Of a stretch of 11,165 bases of DNA, positions 1 through 6,190 are shown one piece after another. The DNA is from an uncultured Caryophanales bacterium (lineage in GTDB: Bacteria; Bacillota_I; Bacilli_A; RF39; UBA660). Each line of letters opens with the position of its first letter. The stretch's first letter is position 1. The stretch is from positions 1-11,165 of the forward strand of contig CAMSXY010000026.1 in the NCBI GenBank assembly GCA_947065955.1, written 5' to 3'. The notes below the pieces were generated by a model. That model was not told where the DNA came from and did not search any database. It worked only from the letters and a program-made list of their open reading frames with translations. The translations under genes and the position numbers were made by a program.

Positions 1-77
1 TCTCGATATATTAGAAATAAGTGAGAACTTTCTTATTTTTCAAGGGTTTTCGAGGCATTGATTTTTTGGAGGTATTT

Positions 78-161
78 ATGAATGAAAAAATTTATATGAT
101 TTATGCGATTTTAGAAAAAAATATAGATTATTGTATTTTGAAATTAAAAGATAATACTTAA
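78..161 (+). CDS. Small 27-aa protein upstream of the Rep_1 initiator
   Basis: An ATG is preceded at good spacing by GGAGGT (68-73), and the frame runs 27 codons to TAA. The peptide (starting MNEKIYMIYAILEKN) mixes hydrophobic, aromatic and charged residues, with no clear membrane segment or motif. It ends 29 bp before the likely rep start on the same strand, so the two are probably cotranscribed. Small ORFs ahead of rolling-circle rep genes are often copy-control or leader peptides, but nothing in the sequence proves that here. The strong Shine-Dalgarno is the main support. Confidence 0.45.
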   Translation: MNEKIYMIYAILEKNIDYCILKLKDNT

Positions 162-190
162 AATTTTTAGTTTTGGAAGGTGGTGCTTTT

Positions 191-1273
191 TTGAATGATG
201 TAGCACTCGATTATATTTTAGAAAATTTTAAAGTAAAAGATGAATATTTAGTTTCTGTTCATAATAATAACGAATACAACAAAGTGATCGTAGATTACTA
301 CAAAAAACTTTCAAACGAAATTTTTATATCAAGTTCAAAAATTCCAAGTTTAAAAGCTTGCAATAAATTTTGGTTGATTGAACAATATGATCATTTGCAA
401 GTAAAAGATTTTATTTCAACGAATTTGTGCAAAGATAAATTTTGCAATAATTGTAAGAAAGTTCGACAAGCTTCACGTATGTCTAGATTTATTCCACAGA
501 TCGAACCTTATAGAAATAAACTCTTTCATATCGTTCTTACTATTCCAAACATAAAATCGGATGATTTAAAATATACAGTTGAAAAAATGGCAAGATCATT
601 TAAGTTATTTGTAGAGTGTATTAGAGAAAAATCCGACAAAAGATCCTTTTTGGATTTTAAAAAATATGGTTTTAAAGGAGCTATACGATCCTTAGAAATT
701 ACATTTAAAAAGAATGAATATCATCCTCATTATCATTGTGCTTTTGTTTTTGAAAATTTAGACTTAGAAGGTGAGGGGAGAAGCATAGAAAACCCCTACT
801 CTCACTCATTTTCAAATGGAGAACGTTTATTTACTGAGTTTGAAATAAAAATACAAAAATTGTGGTATCTGATTATGAATAATATACGTATAACGCAAGA
901 GAATTTCGAAAATTTAAATCTTGGATATTCATGTACATGTGATAAGTTTAGAGACGATGATTATGCTGAAATGTTTAAATACATGACAAAAGAAACAGAT
1001 GAAACAAGTAATATATTAACGTACGATCATTTTAAAACACTTTATAAGTCTACATATCATTTAAGACAATTGCAGGGATATGGTTGTTTCTATCAAATCA
1101 TAAAAGAAGATCTTGATGATGAAGTTGATAAGATGTATCAAGATATACGTTTTGAGTTATTAAAATATGATTGTAGACCGATTTTGACTTTAGATAGACC
1201 ATTCGATTTATTAAATCAAAATGATTATATAATTATATCTAGAAAAAAGATCTTTGATTACTTAAAAAAATAA
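191..1273 (+). CDS. Rolling-circle replication initiator, Rep_1 (pUB110/pC194-like) HUH endonuclease
   Basis: This protein would nick the double-strand origin of its replicon and stay covalently bound to the 5' end to start rolling-circle synthesis. In the 360-aa reading, a cysteine cluster (C80, C85, C88) is followed by a motif-1-like stretch FHIVLTIPN (about 112-120). Next come the metal-binding HUH motif HPHYH (178-182) and a segment with KYMTK, whose Tyr (about 264) is the candidate nicking residue. RQLQGYG (about 292-298) resembles the conserved Rep_1 tail. The start is taken as TTG at 191 because GGAAGGTGGT (175-184) is well placed for it. A TTG at 173 would add six residues but has no Shine-Dalgarno. 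The gene converges on the prophage's own rep gene with a dif-like site between them. It appears intact. Family assignment is by motif only. Confidence 0.85.
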   Translation: MNDVALDYILENFKVKDEYLVSVHNNNEYNKVIVDYYKKLSNEIFISSSKIPSLKACNKFWLIEQYDHLQVKDFISTNLCKDKFCNNCKKVRQASRMSRFIPQIEPYRNKLFHIVLTIPNIKSDDLKYTVEKMARSFKLFVECIREKSDKRSFLDFKKYGFKGAIRSLEITFKKNEYHPHYHCAFVFENLDLEGEGRSIENPYSHSFSNGERLFTEFEIKIQKLWYLIMNNIRITQENFENLNLGYSCTCDKFRDDDYAEMFKYMTKETDETSNILTYDHFKTLYKSTYHLRQLQGYGCFYQIIKEDLDDEVDKMYQDIRFELLKYDCRPILTLDRPFDLLNQNDYIIISRKKIFDYLKK

Positions 1274-1283
1274 CAACTTATAT

Positions 1284-1311
1284 CTTGTGTATAATGTATA
1301 TTATGTTAACT
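1284..1311 (+). other. dif: Left dif-like XerC/XerD site (attachment site)
   Basis: The site reads CTTGTGTATAA (XerC-side arm, 1284-1294), TGTATA (centre, 1295-1300), TTATGTTAACT (XerD-side arm, 1301-1311). The XerD arm matches the Bacillus dif arm TTATGTAAACT at 10 of 11 positions. The XerC-side arm is more diverged, as is usual in dif-using phages. The centre plus XerD arm and the next 11 bp (to 1322) recur exactly at 6381-6408. The stop codon of the phage rep gene lies inside this repeat. The left arm may belong to the neighbouring left element rather than to the host. Confidence 0.7.
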
Positions 1312-1322
1312 TCTTATAATTT
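1295..1322 (+). repeat. 28-bp direct repeat, left copy (prophage boundary)
   Basis: This stretch is identical, base for base, to 6381-6408 and in the same orientation. It begins exactly at the XerC-arm/centre boundary of the dif-like site; the base before it differs (a at 1294, g at 6380). This is the pattern expected when strand exchange happens at that boundary. The copies are 5,086 bp apart. Confidence 0.9.
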
Positions 1323-1892
1323 ATGAATAGACGTTGTATATTTCAAATTATGTTCATTTATCATCGCATGATAAGAACTCAATGCTCTACGATACACAGA
1401 CCAGTAACCGATTTTTGCAACATATCTCGCAAATTCAGTTATACTTATAATTCCGTCAAAACATTCAATAAATGTTATAAGTTCAAGTGTTTTTTCGTTT
1501 TCATCTTTATCATCATTATTAATGAATTTCATTAATTTATTTTTAAGATTGCCTTTTACGTCATCTAGACTATATTGATACTTCGTATCATCGTTATAGT
1601 GTATTAAATAGTCTAAAGCACCTTCAAAATCTCTACATTTTTGAATATAATTAACTGTGATACCTAATTCTTCCGCTAAAGCCGTATTCCATTTCGCATT
1701 TGAACAAGTCAATACAACGTGTGTATGACTTTTTTTTAGCTCGCCATCTTCGTTTTGATCTTTATCATGTACAATCATAGCATAATCATAGTTAGTTTTT
1801 ATATATTCTAATGCTTTTTTATGCGTTTCGTCTTCTAAAGGATACAATAAAAGACAATGTTTTCTACTTCGATATTTTGAATTAGTTTCCAT
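1314..1892 (-). CDS. Phage rolling-circle initiator, Rep_2 (pMV158 RepB-like) HUH endonuclease
   Basis: This 192-aa protein probably nicks the phage double-strand origin at 6220-6253 and starts rolling-circle replication. It shows HDKD (42-45, metal ligands H42/D45), then the HUH-type HTH at 56-58 in KKSHTHVVL, then YLIH (95-98) with Y95 as the likely nicking Tyr. This follows the RepB order HDKD, HYH, YLTH of pMV158 (210 aa). The C-terminal half (about 100-192) is not recognisable. The gene is last in the phage operon, 91 bp after pI and behind a hairpin, so its expression may be damped. The Shine-Dalgarno is weak (GGGG before ATTTTAAAAA). The last residues and stop codon lie inside the dif-flanking repeat. 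The family call is strong because the matching nick motif is present in the same element. Confidence 0.88.
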   Translation of the reverse strand: METNSKYRSRKHCLLLYPLEDETHKKALEYIKTNYDYAMIVHDKDQNEDGELKKSHTHVVLTCSNAKWNTALAEELGITVNYIQKCRDFEGALDYLIHYNDDTKYQYSLDDVKGNLKNKLMKFINNDDKDENEKTLELITFIECFDGIISITEFARYVAKIGYWSVYRRALSSYHAMINEHNLKYTTSIHKL

Positions 1893-1946
1893 TTTTTAAA
1901 ATCCCCTACTCTAAAAATTTAAAAAAATAAAATAAATATATGTATG

Positions 1947-1988
1947 CGTAGTGCATGCGCACGATTGTTAGCGCAAAGCACTACTACG
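1947..1988 (-). other. GC-rich inverted repeat between pI and rep
   Basis: GTAGTGC (1948-1954) pairs with GCACTAC (1978-1984), and inside it TGCGC (1956-1960) pairs with GCGCA (1971-1975), around a 10-nt loop. It covers the pI stop codon and stands out from its AT-rich surroundings. In the direction of transcription no immediate U-run follows, so a classical terminator is doubtful. An RNA element damping rep expression, or a phage packaging hairpin, would both fit. Confidence 0.55.
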
Positions 1989-2631
1989 TTTTTATTTGTT
2001 CAAACGTATCATAACTATTTGCAACACTTACATTACATTTTGACACAGTTGTTTCGACCAAAGGTGCGACATACTCGTTATCATCATTACTCCAAGACAT
2101 TTGCTCGGCATCATACATCGTTTTAATTAAAATACCTAAATTACAAATATTCAGCATTCTACAATCTATTTGATATCTACAATATCTACGTAGTGTTATA
2201 TTAATTTCAAGCCACTCCTGTGCAGTAGTTATAAAAATGATACGACGTTTACGCATTTGTGACAAAAAGTCTAATACGTCTGTATTCATTTTCGATGTTT
2301 TCGTTAGTGCTGTAAAGATTTCATCATAAACGATGATACAGTCTGTTTGATCTCTTAGTTTTAGTAGCTCGTCAAAGCCTGAAAAATACGTATAGTTAAC
2401 ACCTCTTATCGTTGAGATGTTTGCGAAAATTGGTACATCTGCGTGATTTAAAAGAAACTCTACAGCAGAATACGTCTTGCCTTGTCCCTGTTTTCCACAA
2501 TAACAATAAACTCCAAATTTTCCTCTTTTAGGAGCAAAGCCTTTTCTAAAAAACGTTTTAAACTTTATTTTTACATGTCTAAATCGAATTAATAAAAAAA
2601 TCAATAAAATAACTAAAAATAGCCAAATCAT
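1984..2631 (-). CDS. pI/Zot-like phage assembly ATPase
   Basis: This 215-aa inner-membrane ATPase would drive extrusion and assembly of the filamentous virion. It has an N-terminal membrane segment (about 2-17) followed by a basic stretch. A Walker A motif GKQGQGKT (46-53) and a Walker B IIVYDE (99-104) follow, then SQMRKRRIIFITTAQ, which fits the Zot-family region ending in TxQ/TAQ. The membrane anchor is at the N-terminus; the Ff phage pI has it nearer the C-terminus. The protein is short against pI (about 350 aa) but retains the whole ATPase core. The start is supported by AAGGAG upstream. The gene lies 18 bp after the pVI-like gene. This is the hallmark gene that identifies the element as an inovirus. 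Confidence 0.92.
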   Translation of the reverse strand: MIWLFLVILLIFLLIRFRHVKIKFKTFFRKGFAPKRGKFGVYCYCGKQGQGKTYSAVEFLLNHADVPIFANISTIRGVNYTYFSGFDELLKLRDQTDCIIVYDEIFTALTKTSKMNTDVLDFLSQMRKRRIIFITTAQEWLEINITLRRYCRYQIDCRMLNICNLGILIKTMYDAEQMSWSNDDNEYVAPLVETTVSKCNVSVANSYDTFEQIKT

Positions 2632-2649
2632 ATAGTCCCCTCTCCTTTT

Positions 2650-2949
2650 TTAAGGCACTATTGCCTTATACCATTTTAACGCAGATTTTACAGTCGAGAT
2701 CATGAATGGTACTGTAAGTTTAAACGTAAAATAAGCAACGATCAAGTTTAAAGTGTTGCTACTTAAACCAGTTAAAGAAATAGCCCAAGAAATATATTGC
2801 AGACACAGTTCTAAAAAGTTGCCAATCGCAACTAGTGCAGAAGATATATCGGGCAAAAACGTTGAAATTAATGCGTCAATCGGAGTTAAAATAATATTAA
2901 CTAGATTAATAACAAGATTAAAAATACCGTTCAAAATAAAGTTTATCAT
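2650..2949 (-). CDS. pVI-like minor capsid/membrane protein, 99 aa
   Basis: The protein is highly hydrophobic, with about three membrane segments (roughly 3-22, 37-60, 66-86) and a short basic C-terminal end (KSALKWYKAIVP). In Ff phages, pVI is a small multi-spanning protein encoded between pIII and pI, which caps the virion end together with pIII. The same position, size and topology are seen here. Its start overlaps the pIII-like stop by four bases (ATGA), so translation is probably coupled. The assignment rests on position and topology; there is no motif. Confidence 0.7.
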   Translation of the reverse strand: MINFILNGIFNLVINLVNIILTPIDALISTFLPDISSALVAIGNFLELCLQYISWAISLTGLSSNTLNLIVAYFTFKLTVPFMISTVKSALKWYKAIVP

Positions 2950-4490
2950 AGTTCCATCACCTCAATACTATCGTTTTTAGGATCTTTCATAGCTTTAATT
3001 GTTGCATACAGATTAACACAAACGTGATAACTAACAATTCCGAAAGTAATAATTTGCCAAATATTTAAAAAATCTGGAAAGTGTTGTTTATAAATTTGGG
3101 TCATGCAAGGCAATGTAAGTTCTTGATTTTCAACGAATGGCACCTTTAATTTTAATGGTTCACACTGTGCATTTTGAACATTTTTGATTGCGTTTAAAGG
3201 AGCTGTTATAATAGAGCTGAGTCCGTGATCATTATCCTGAAAATTATCGAAGAACGAATTTGCAGTATCTTGAGAACCCGACGTGTCGTCATCTTTAAAG
3301 ATATCAAATAAACTAGATATTCTATCACCTAATTGTACGAAAAAGCCACCGATTGAAGAAGCGATGTTTTTTGGTAAATTCACAATTGTATTAAATATCT
3401 TTTTTACAGTTGCTCCAATCCCCTTAACTTCGTTTGTTTGATCTATTAAGATATCATCTGTATTCATTTTATAGTAAGATGAGAAATACTTAAATCGAAC
3501 TTTAGAAGCGATAGAGATACTACTACTTGCAGAACTCCACCCTTCCCCGCCGATCGGCGTTGTATTTTTTAATAAATCTTCAACATTGAATGTTACACCA
3601 ACCCGACCAGTTGAAAAATTTTCGGTTGCAACAAACGTATATGATAATTGATAAGAGCTTGTTACACCGTTATTAGACTCACTGATTTTAGATAAATGTG
3701 AATCAGTTAGTTTTACTTGAGATTTATCATAACTAGAGCCTGTTTTGACGTAAAAACTTGCGACATCTAAATAATATGAACTCATGAAATCTACATCAAA
3801 GTTTAAATTGATAGTATATTCATATCCTGATTTGAACTCACCTGAAAAATTTACGTAAATGTCTTTATAATAATCTTTAAAAGGTCTTGTACGAGAAATT
3901 GTTGTATAATTTCCTAATGCAATAGAAGAAGAAAGATAATTGTTATCGCCTATATAATTCCCTTCGAGATAACGCATTGAAACACTTGAAATATTTGTTT
4001 TTTGATAGCCCGAAGGAAAAGTATTATACACATAATAGTCTTCATAGTCTGTAGCAACGAGTCCCTGTTCAATTTGAATGTTAGAAATATAATAAATTTC
4101 GCCTTCGCAAACAGGATTTTGATAATCATCATGTCCATAAACTGCAATGTAATTATCTAGATCTGCTTCTGTTATATAATAAGAGCTACCAGAAAACCAA
4201 ACTTTGCCCGAACCTAAAAGATAAATATATTTTTGACTACTTGTACTCTCTAGACTTAACGTATAGACTTGTCCAGCTTTAAGATCTGGGGCTAGCTCTC
4301 TTAGAGTGTGTTGTATAACAGCAGTATAACAATTCGTAGCGATTGTAGAACCTTGCAAAGAAGCCCCTGACATACTTTTAATTGCGTTTATATTAAATTT
4401 ATTTTTACCCGTAAAACTTTCAGCTTGTACACTGTAGATATTAAAAAAACAGATAAAAAATGACATTAAAAATAGTAAAATTTTTTTCAT
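2946..4490 (-). CDS. pIII-like adsorption protein with signal peptide and C-terminal anchor
   Basis: This is the largest phage gene (514 aa) and the likely receptor-binding tip protein. Residues 1-23 are a signal peptide (KK, hydrophobic core, ending VQA-ES). The body is rich in Ser, Tyr and Asn. At about 138-152 it has IQIEQG followed by YEDY. This resembles the IQLEKG...PYEPY strand seen in carbohydrate-binding modules of tailed-phage tail and baseplate proteins. Two cysteines (about 443 and 462) precede a membrane segment (about 473-495) and a short cytoplasmic tail. The overall layout (secreted, N-terminal binding region, C-terminal anchor) is that of pIII. Its ATG overlaps the previous stop as TAATG with AAAGGAG upstream. 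The host receptor cannot be told from sequence. Confidence 0.8.
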   Translation of the reverse strand: MKKILLFLMSFFICFFNIYSVQAESFTGKNKFNINAIKSMSGASLQGSTIATNCYTAVIQHTLRELAPDLKAGQVYTLSLESTSSQKYIYLLGSGKVWFSGSSYYITEADLDNYIAVYGHDDYQNPVCEGEIYYISNIQIEQGLVATDYEDYYVYNTFPSGYQKTNISSVSMRYLEGNYIGDNNYLSSSIALGNYTTISRTRPFKDYYKDIYVNFSGEFKSGYEYTINLNFDVDFMSSYYLDVASFYVKTGSSYDKSQVKLTDSHLSKISESNNGVTSSYQLSYTFVATENFSTGRVGVTFNVEDLLKNTTPIGGEGWSSASSSISIASKVRFKYFSSYYKMNTDDILIDQTNEVKGIGATVKKIFNTIVNLPKNIASSIGGFFVQLGDRISSLFDIFKDDDTSGSQDTANSFFDNFQDNDHGLSSIITAPLNAIKNVQNAQCEPLKLKVPFVENQELTLPCMTQIYKQHFPDFLNIWQIITFGIVSYHVCVNLYATIKAMKDPKNDSIEVMEL

Positions 4491-4822
4491 TATAAGGCTC
4501 CTTTCTTAAATAATCGACTAAAAATTTTTAAAGGTATATAAAAACAGAATATACACATTATAAAGAATATGATTAAAATGCTATCAAAGTCATTTCGATA
4601 ATATACTTCTGTAGTCAAAATGTCGTTTGAAAGACAAACTGGCAACGTTGTATATTGACTAAATTGTTGCGAACTATCACGATAAATATAATTCGAATTC
4701 ATATAAAAATCACGATATTCTATTGTTGAATTATTTCGAGGAATTTCTTTATATCCCCTCAAAATTTGTTCATTTTGAACAACGTAACACTTGTAATTTT
4801 GTAAATCTGGTACATAGATCAT
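4490..4822 (-). CDS. Phage membrane protein of unknown function, 110 aa
   Basis: This protein is not recognised by motif. It has a polar, tyrosine- and asparagine-rich region (about 1-80) without a signal peptide. One strong membrane segment follows (about 81-98), then a basic tail (KIFSRLFKKGAL). It lies between the pVII/pIX-like peptide and the pIII-like gene and shares a TAATG junction with the latter. The RBS (AGAGGTG) lies in the end of the preceding gene. Position and topology suggest a minor virion or assembly protein. The C-terminal anchor plus basic tail resembles the coat protein's end, so it may sit in the membrane with the coat before assembly. Confidence 0.75.
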   Translation of the reverse strand: MIYVPDLQNYKCYVVQNEQILRGYKEIPRNNSTIEYRDFYMNSNYIYRDSSQQFSQYTTLPVCLSNDILTTEVYYRNDFDSILIIFFIMCIFCFYIPLKIFSRLFKKGAL

Positions 4823-4826
4823 ATAA

Positions 4827-4940
4827 TCACCTCTTATTAAATAATAAAGATCCTATCACATCAAACGAAAAATATAAACTAATAAAAGGAACGATTAAAT
4901 CACACAACTGTGACATAAATTTTAATGAAATTTCAAACAT
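4827..4940 (-). CDS. pVII/pIX-like minor coat peptide, 37 aa
   Basis: A GGGTGGT Shine-Dalgarno lies just upstream of the ATG. The 37-aa product, starting MFEISLKFMSQLCDL, is essentially one hydrophobic helix (about 11-34) with a basic end (NKR). In Ff phages, the tiny hydrophobic pVII and pIX (32-33 aa) cap the end that leaves the cell first, and their genes sit beside the major coat gene, as here. It ends 4 bp before the next start. Its size, hydrophobicity and position support the call, but no diagnostic residue exists for these peptides. Confidence 0.65.
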   Translation of the reverse strand: MFEISLKFMSQLCDLIVPFISLYFSFDVIGSLLFNKR

Positions 4941-4965
4941 TATTACCACCCTTTCTTTATTTTTT

Positions 4966-4992
4966 AAAAAAATGTCTAGATAACTAGACATT
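4966..4992 (-). terminator. Rho-independent terminator after the major coat gene
   Basis: AATGTCTAG (4971-4979) and CTAGACATT (4984-4992) form a perfect 9-bp stem with a 4-nt loop. In the leftward direction a run of seven U (4972-4966) follows. The stem overlaps the coat gene stop codon. It would end most transcripts after the coat gene and let fewer continue into the minor protein and assembly genes, as the terminator after gene VIII does in Ff phages. Confidence 0.8.
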
Positions 4993-5185
4993 AAAATCGA
5001 ACTTTACCTTTACCAGCTCCTTTAATAAGTTTGCGTAAGAAATACAAACCTAAAGACGCAATGGTAAGAGTAATTACCCAAGGCATTAATTGTCCAACAG
5101 TACTAAATAAAGTACTAGAATTTATACCAGTATTTAATTGAGTGACAATATCTGTCATACTATTAGTAACAGTACCTTCTGACAT
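4991..5185 (-). CDS. Major coat protein (pVIII-like), 64 aa
   Basis: This small protein has the classic filamentous coat layout. There is a polar, mildly acidic N-terminal region (1-30), a membrane segment (about 32-50, QLMPWVITLTIASLGLYFL), and a basic C-terminus with six Lys/Arg in residues 51-64 to contact the virion DNA. Unlike Ff pVIII it shows no cleavable signal peptide, and no upstream in-frame start would supply one. It therefore probably inserts unprocessed. A strong Shine-Dalgarno (AAAGGAGAG) and the terminator right after it fit high expression. The gene lies 16 bp after the 73-aa gene. Confidence 0.85.
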   Translation of the reverse strand: MSEGTVTNSMTDIVTQLNTGINSSTLFSTVGQLMPWVITLTIASLGLYFLRKLIKGAGKGKVRF

Positions 5186-5201
5186 TTTTTCACTCTCCTT
5201 T

Positions 5202-5423
5202 CTATTTATTATATCTTTCTAAAAACGAAATTGCTTTCGTGATTAGCCGTTTTTTTAAAGGCACACGATGATATTCTTTATACAAATCAATTGTCAAAAT
5301 TACTTCATGTCCATATTGATTTATATATCCAACTGGATGTCTCGACATCCAACCAGAAATACGTTTGTAATAATATGTTTTCTTGTTTGGATTGTACCAA
5401 ACCGTAATATAATCCAAAGACAT
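5202..5423 (-). CDS. Phage protein of unknown function, 73 aa
   Basis: This is a soluble, basic, tyrosine-rich protein with no membrane segment and no motif I recognise. It starts one base after the stop of the 48-aa gene (TAATATG) and has no Shine-Dalgarno of its own, so its translation is probably coupled to that gene. It lies directly upstream of the major coat gene. Position (before coat) and charge would fit an ssDNA-handling or regulatory protein, but this is inference only. Confidence 0.7.
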   Translation of the reverse strand: MSLDYITVWYNPNKKTYYYKRISGWMSRHPVGYINQYGHEVILTIDLYKEYHRVPLKKRLITKAISFLERYNK

Positions 5424-5424
5424 A

Positions 5425-5571
5425 TTAATGTGATTGAACTTTGATAAGTTCTAATTCTGCTTTGTCAAGAAAAACAACTTTTTCATAATTGTCCGTTAAT
5501 TTAATAACTATGCAAGAATATTTACTACCCTTTTTACTTGTTCTTTCTTCAATTGTAGCCTGAACTTTCAT
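5425..5571 (-). CDS. Small phage protein, 48 aa, possible ssDNA-binding candidate
   Basis: An ATG with a strong AAAGGAGGT Shine-Dalgarno opens a 48-codon frame starting MKVQATIEERTSKKGSKY. The sequence alternates as short beta strands (KVQATIEE, YSCIVIKLT, EKVVFLD) joined by basic turns. It lies at the promoter-proximal end of the operon, before the coat gene, where Ff phages encode the ssDNA-binding protein pV (87 aa). A small beta-rich basic protein there could play that role, but at 48 aa it is short for an OB fold. The function is a guess; that it is a gene is well supported. Confidence 0.65.
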   Translation of the reverse strand: MKVQATIEERTSKKGSKYSCIVIKLTDNYEKVVFLDKAELELIKVQSH

Positions 5572-5622
5572 AATCTTACCTCCTTTTAAAAATAAGGACT
5601 TACATCTTTCGAATGCCTCAAA

Positions 5623-5787
5623 CTATCGTATTTTTTTTAATTCTTTTTTACGTTGTTTTAAAGATTTAATCATATAGTTAATGTAATATAAACAAATATC
5701 TTTATCAAAGAAATCGTTATCAGTATCATCATAGATATAAGAAATTATAAGTTTTAGTTCGAAAATTTCTGACTCATCTCTAATCAT
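5623..5787 (-). CDS. First gene of the phage operon, 54 aa, unknown
   Basis: An ATG preceded by AAAGGAGC opens a 54-codon frame ending TAG. The product starts MIRDESEIFELKLIIS. It has an acidic middle (YDDTDNDFFDKD) and a strongly basic C-terminal helix (KSLKQRKKELKKIR). I recognise no family. It is the first gene after the repressed leftward promoter, 41 nt from the predicted transcript start. An immediate-early regulator is possible, but nothing shows it directly. Confidence 0.65.
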   Translation of the reverse strand: MIRDESEIFELKLIISYIYDDTDNDFFDKDICLYYINYMIKSLKQRKKELKKIR

Positions 5788-5834
5788 TTTATAGCTCCTT
5801 TTAAAGTTTTATGACATCTATGTCATCTAAATAC

Positions 5835-5863
5835 ATTCTAACACAGCACGACATCTATGTCAA
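5835..5863 (-). promoter_or_regulatory. Leftward phage operon promoter
   Basis: On the minus strand, TTGACA (5863-5858) is followed by a 17-bp spacer and TAGAAT (5840-5835). The -35 is fully consensus and lies inside the second operator. The predicted start, near 5828, leaves a 41-nt leader before the first gene. Confidence 0.8.
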
Positions 5864-5878
5864 GTATTTTTATGACAT

Positions 5879-5907
5879 TTGCGTCATACATTTTTTAAAA
5901 ATAAAAT
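5879..5907 (+). promoter_or_regulatory. Rightward repressor promoter
   Basis: TTGCGT (5879-5884), a 17-bp spacer and TAAAAT (5902-5907) point at the repressor gene, with a start near 5914 and a 22-nt leader. The -35 is weak, as expected for a promoter that should be weaker than the operon promoter. It overlaps the third operator, and the fourth covers the start point. Confidence 0.55.
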
Positions 5908-5935
5908 GACATAATTGTCATGTAGAGGTGATAAC

Positions 5936-6151
5936 ATGCTAAAAGAATATAGATTAAAAAGAGGTTTTACACTAGAGCAAGTAGCAGAAATTTGCGATAT
6001 TTCATGGAGAAATTTACAAAGAATAGAAAACGGACAATATAAAACAGCAAAATTCGAAACAATATGTAAATTATTCAAAACATTAAATATACCAGAAAAA
6101 GAAATGTTAAAATTTATTAAACTAACACTGACACAGAGTGACACAAAATAA
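5936..6151 (+). CDS. XRE/Cro-family phage repressor, 71 aa
   Basis: A single XRE-type helix-turn-helix domain fills the protein (about 2-55). The first helix has KEYRLKRGFTLEQVA, and the recognition helix is near SWRNLQRIENGQ. There is no C-terminal oligomerisation or LexA-like peptidase domain, so it is unlikely to respond to RecA by self-cleavage. The ATG at 5936 is chosen because GAGGTG (5925-5930) precedes it; an upstream TTG at 5915 would overlap the fourth operator and lacks an RBS. It is divergent from the structural operon across four palindromic operators, which marks it as the lysogeny repressor. It is analogous in role to RstR of CTXphi. Confidence 0.88.
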   Translation: MLKEYRLKRGFTLEQVAEICDISWRNLQRIENGQYKTAKFETICKLFKTLNIPEKEMLKFIKLTLTQSDTK

Positions 6152-6177
6152 AAAAAAGTTGTGTCAAGACTTTTTTC
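6139..6177 (+). terminator. Probable terminator of the repressor gene
   Basis: TGACACAA (6139-6146) pairs perfectly with TTGTGTCA (6159-6166) around a 12-nt A-rich loop, and a run of T follows after AGAC (6171-6176). The stem begins within the last codons of the repressor. The loop is large, so efficiency is uncertain. Confidence 0.5.
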
Positions 6178-6190
6178 TTATTTTTCAATA

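Larger units (their letters stand above)
1..1300. mobile_element. Right end of a second dif-integrated rolling-circle element (partial)
   Basis: This stretch carries a Rep_1-type rolling-circle initiator and a small upstream ORF, and it abuts the left dif-like site. It has its own replication gene, unrelated to that of the prophage on the other side of the site, so it is probably a separate integrated replicon that continues beyond the left window edge. It could be another inovirus, a satellite that relies on a helper phage for coat genes, or a plasmid remnant. That it is an integrated element is inference: its left junction is not in view. Confidence 0.5.
5811..5921. promoter_or_regulatory. 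Four-operator repressor control region
   Basis: Four 16-bp palindromes share the pattern ATGACAT-NN-ATGTCAT. They are at 5811-5826 (perfect), 5848-5863, 5872-5887 and 5906-5921. The second overlaps the -35 of the leftward promoter, and the first sits at its start point. The third overlaps the -35 of the rightward promoter, and the fourth sits at its start point. The divergent XRE repressor at 5936 is the obvious binder. Occupancy would silence the operon and autoregulate the repressor. Confidence 0.85.

Noticed and set aside
29..43. A 15-bp stretch (TTTCTTATTTTTCAA) shared with 6174-6188, and CTTTCTTAT resembling the start of the pUB110 nick region.
   Set aside because: AT-rich low complexity; the diagnostic TTGATA part of the pUB110 site is missing, so I do not call an origin for the left element.
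1323..1535. Plus-strand open frame of 70 codons opposite the phage rep gene.
   Set aside because: Antisense shadow of a strongly supported Rep_2 gene; starts within the att repeat region without an RBS.
1903..1913. GAGTAGGG-type words near 795, 1905 and 6746 as a dispersed repeat.
   Set aside because: Only 8-11 bp, in different contexts and orientations; no consistent flanking sequence.
5884..6144. Minus-strand open frame of 86 codons opposite the repressor.
   Set aside because: Shadow of the XRE repressor, overlapping two operators, with no RBS.
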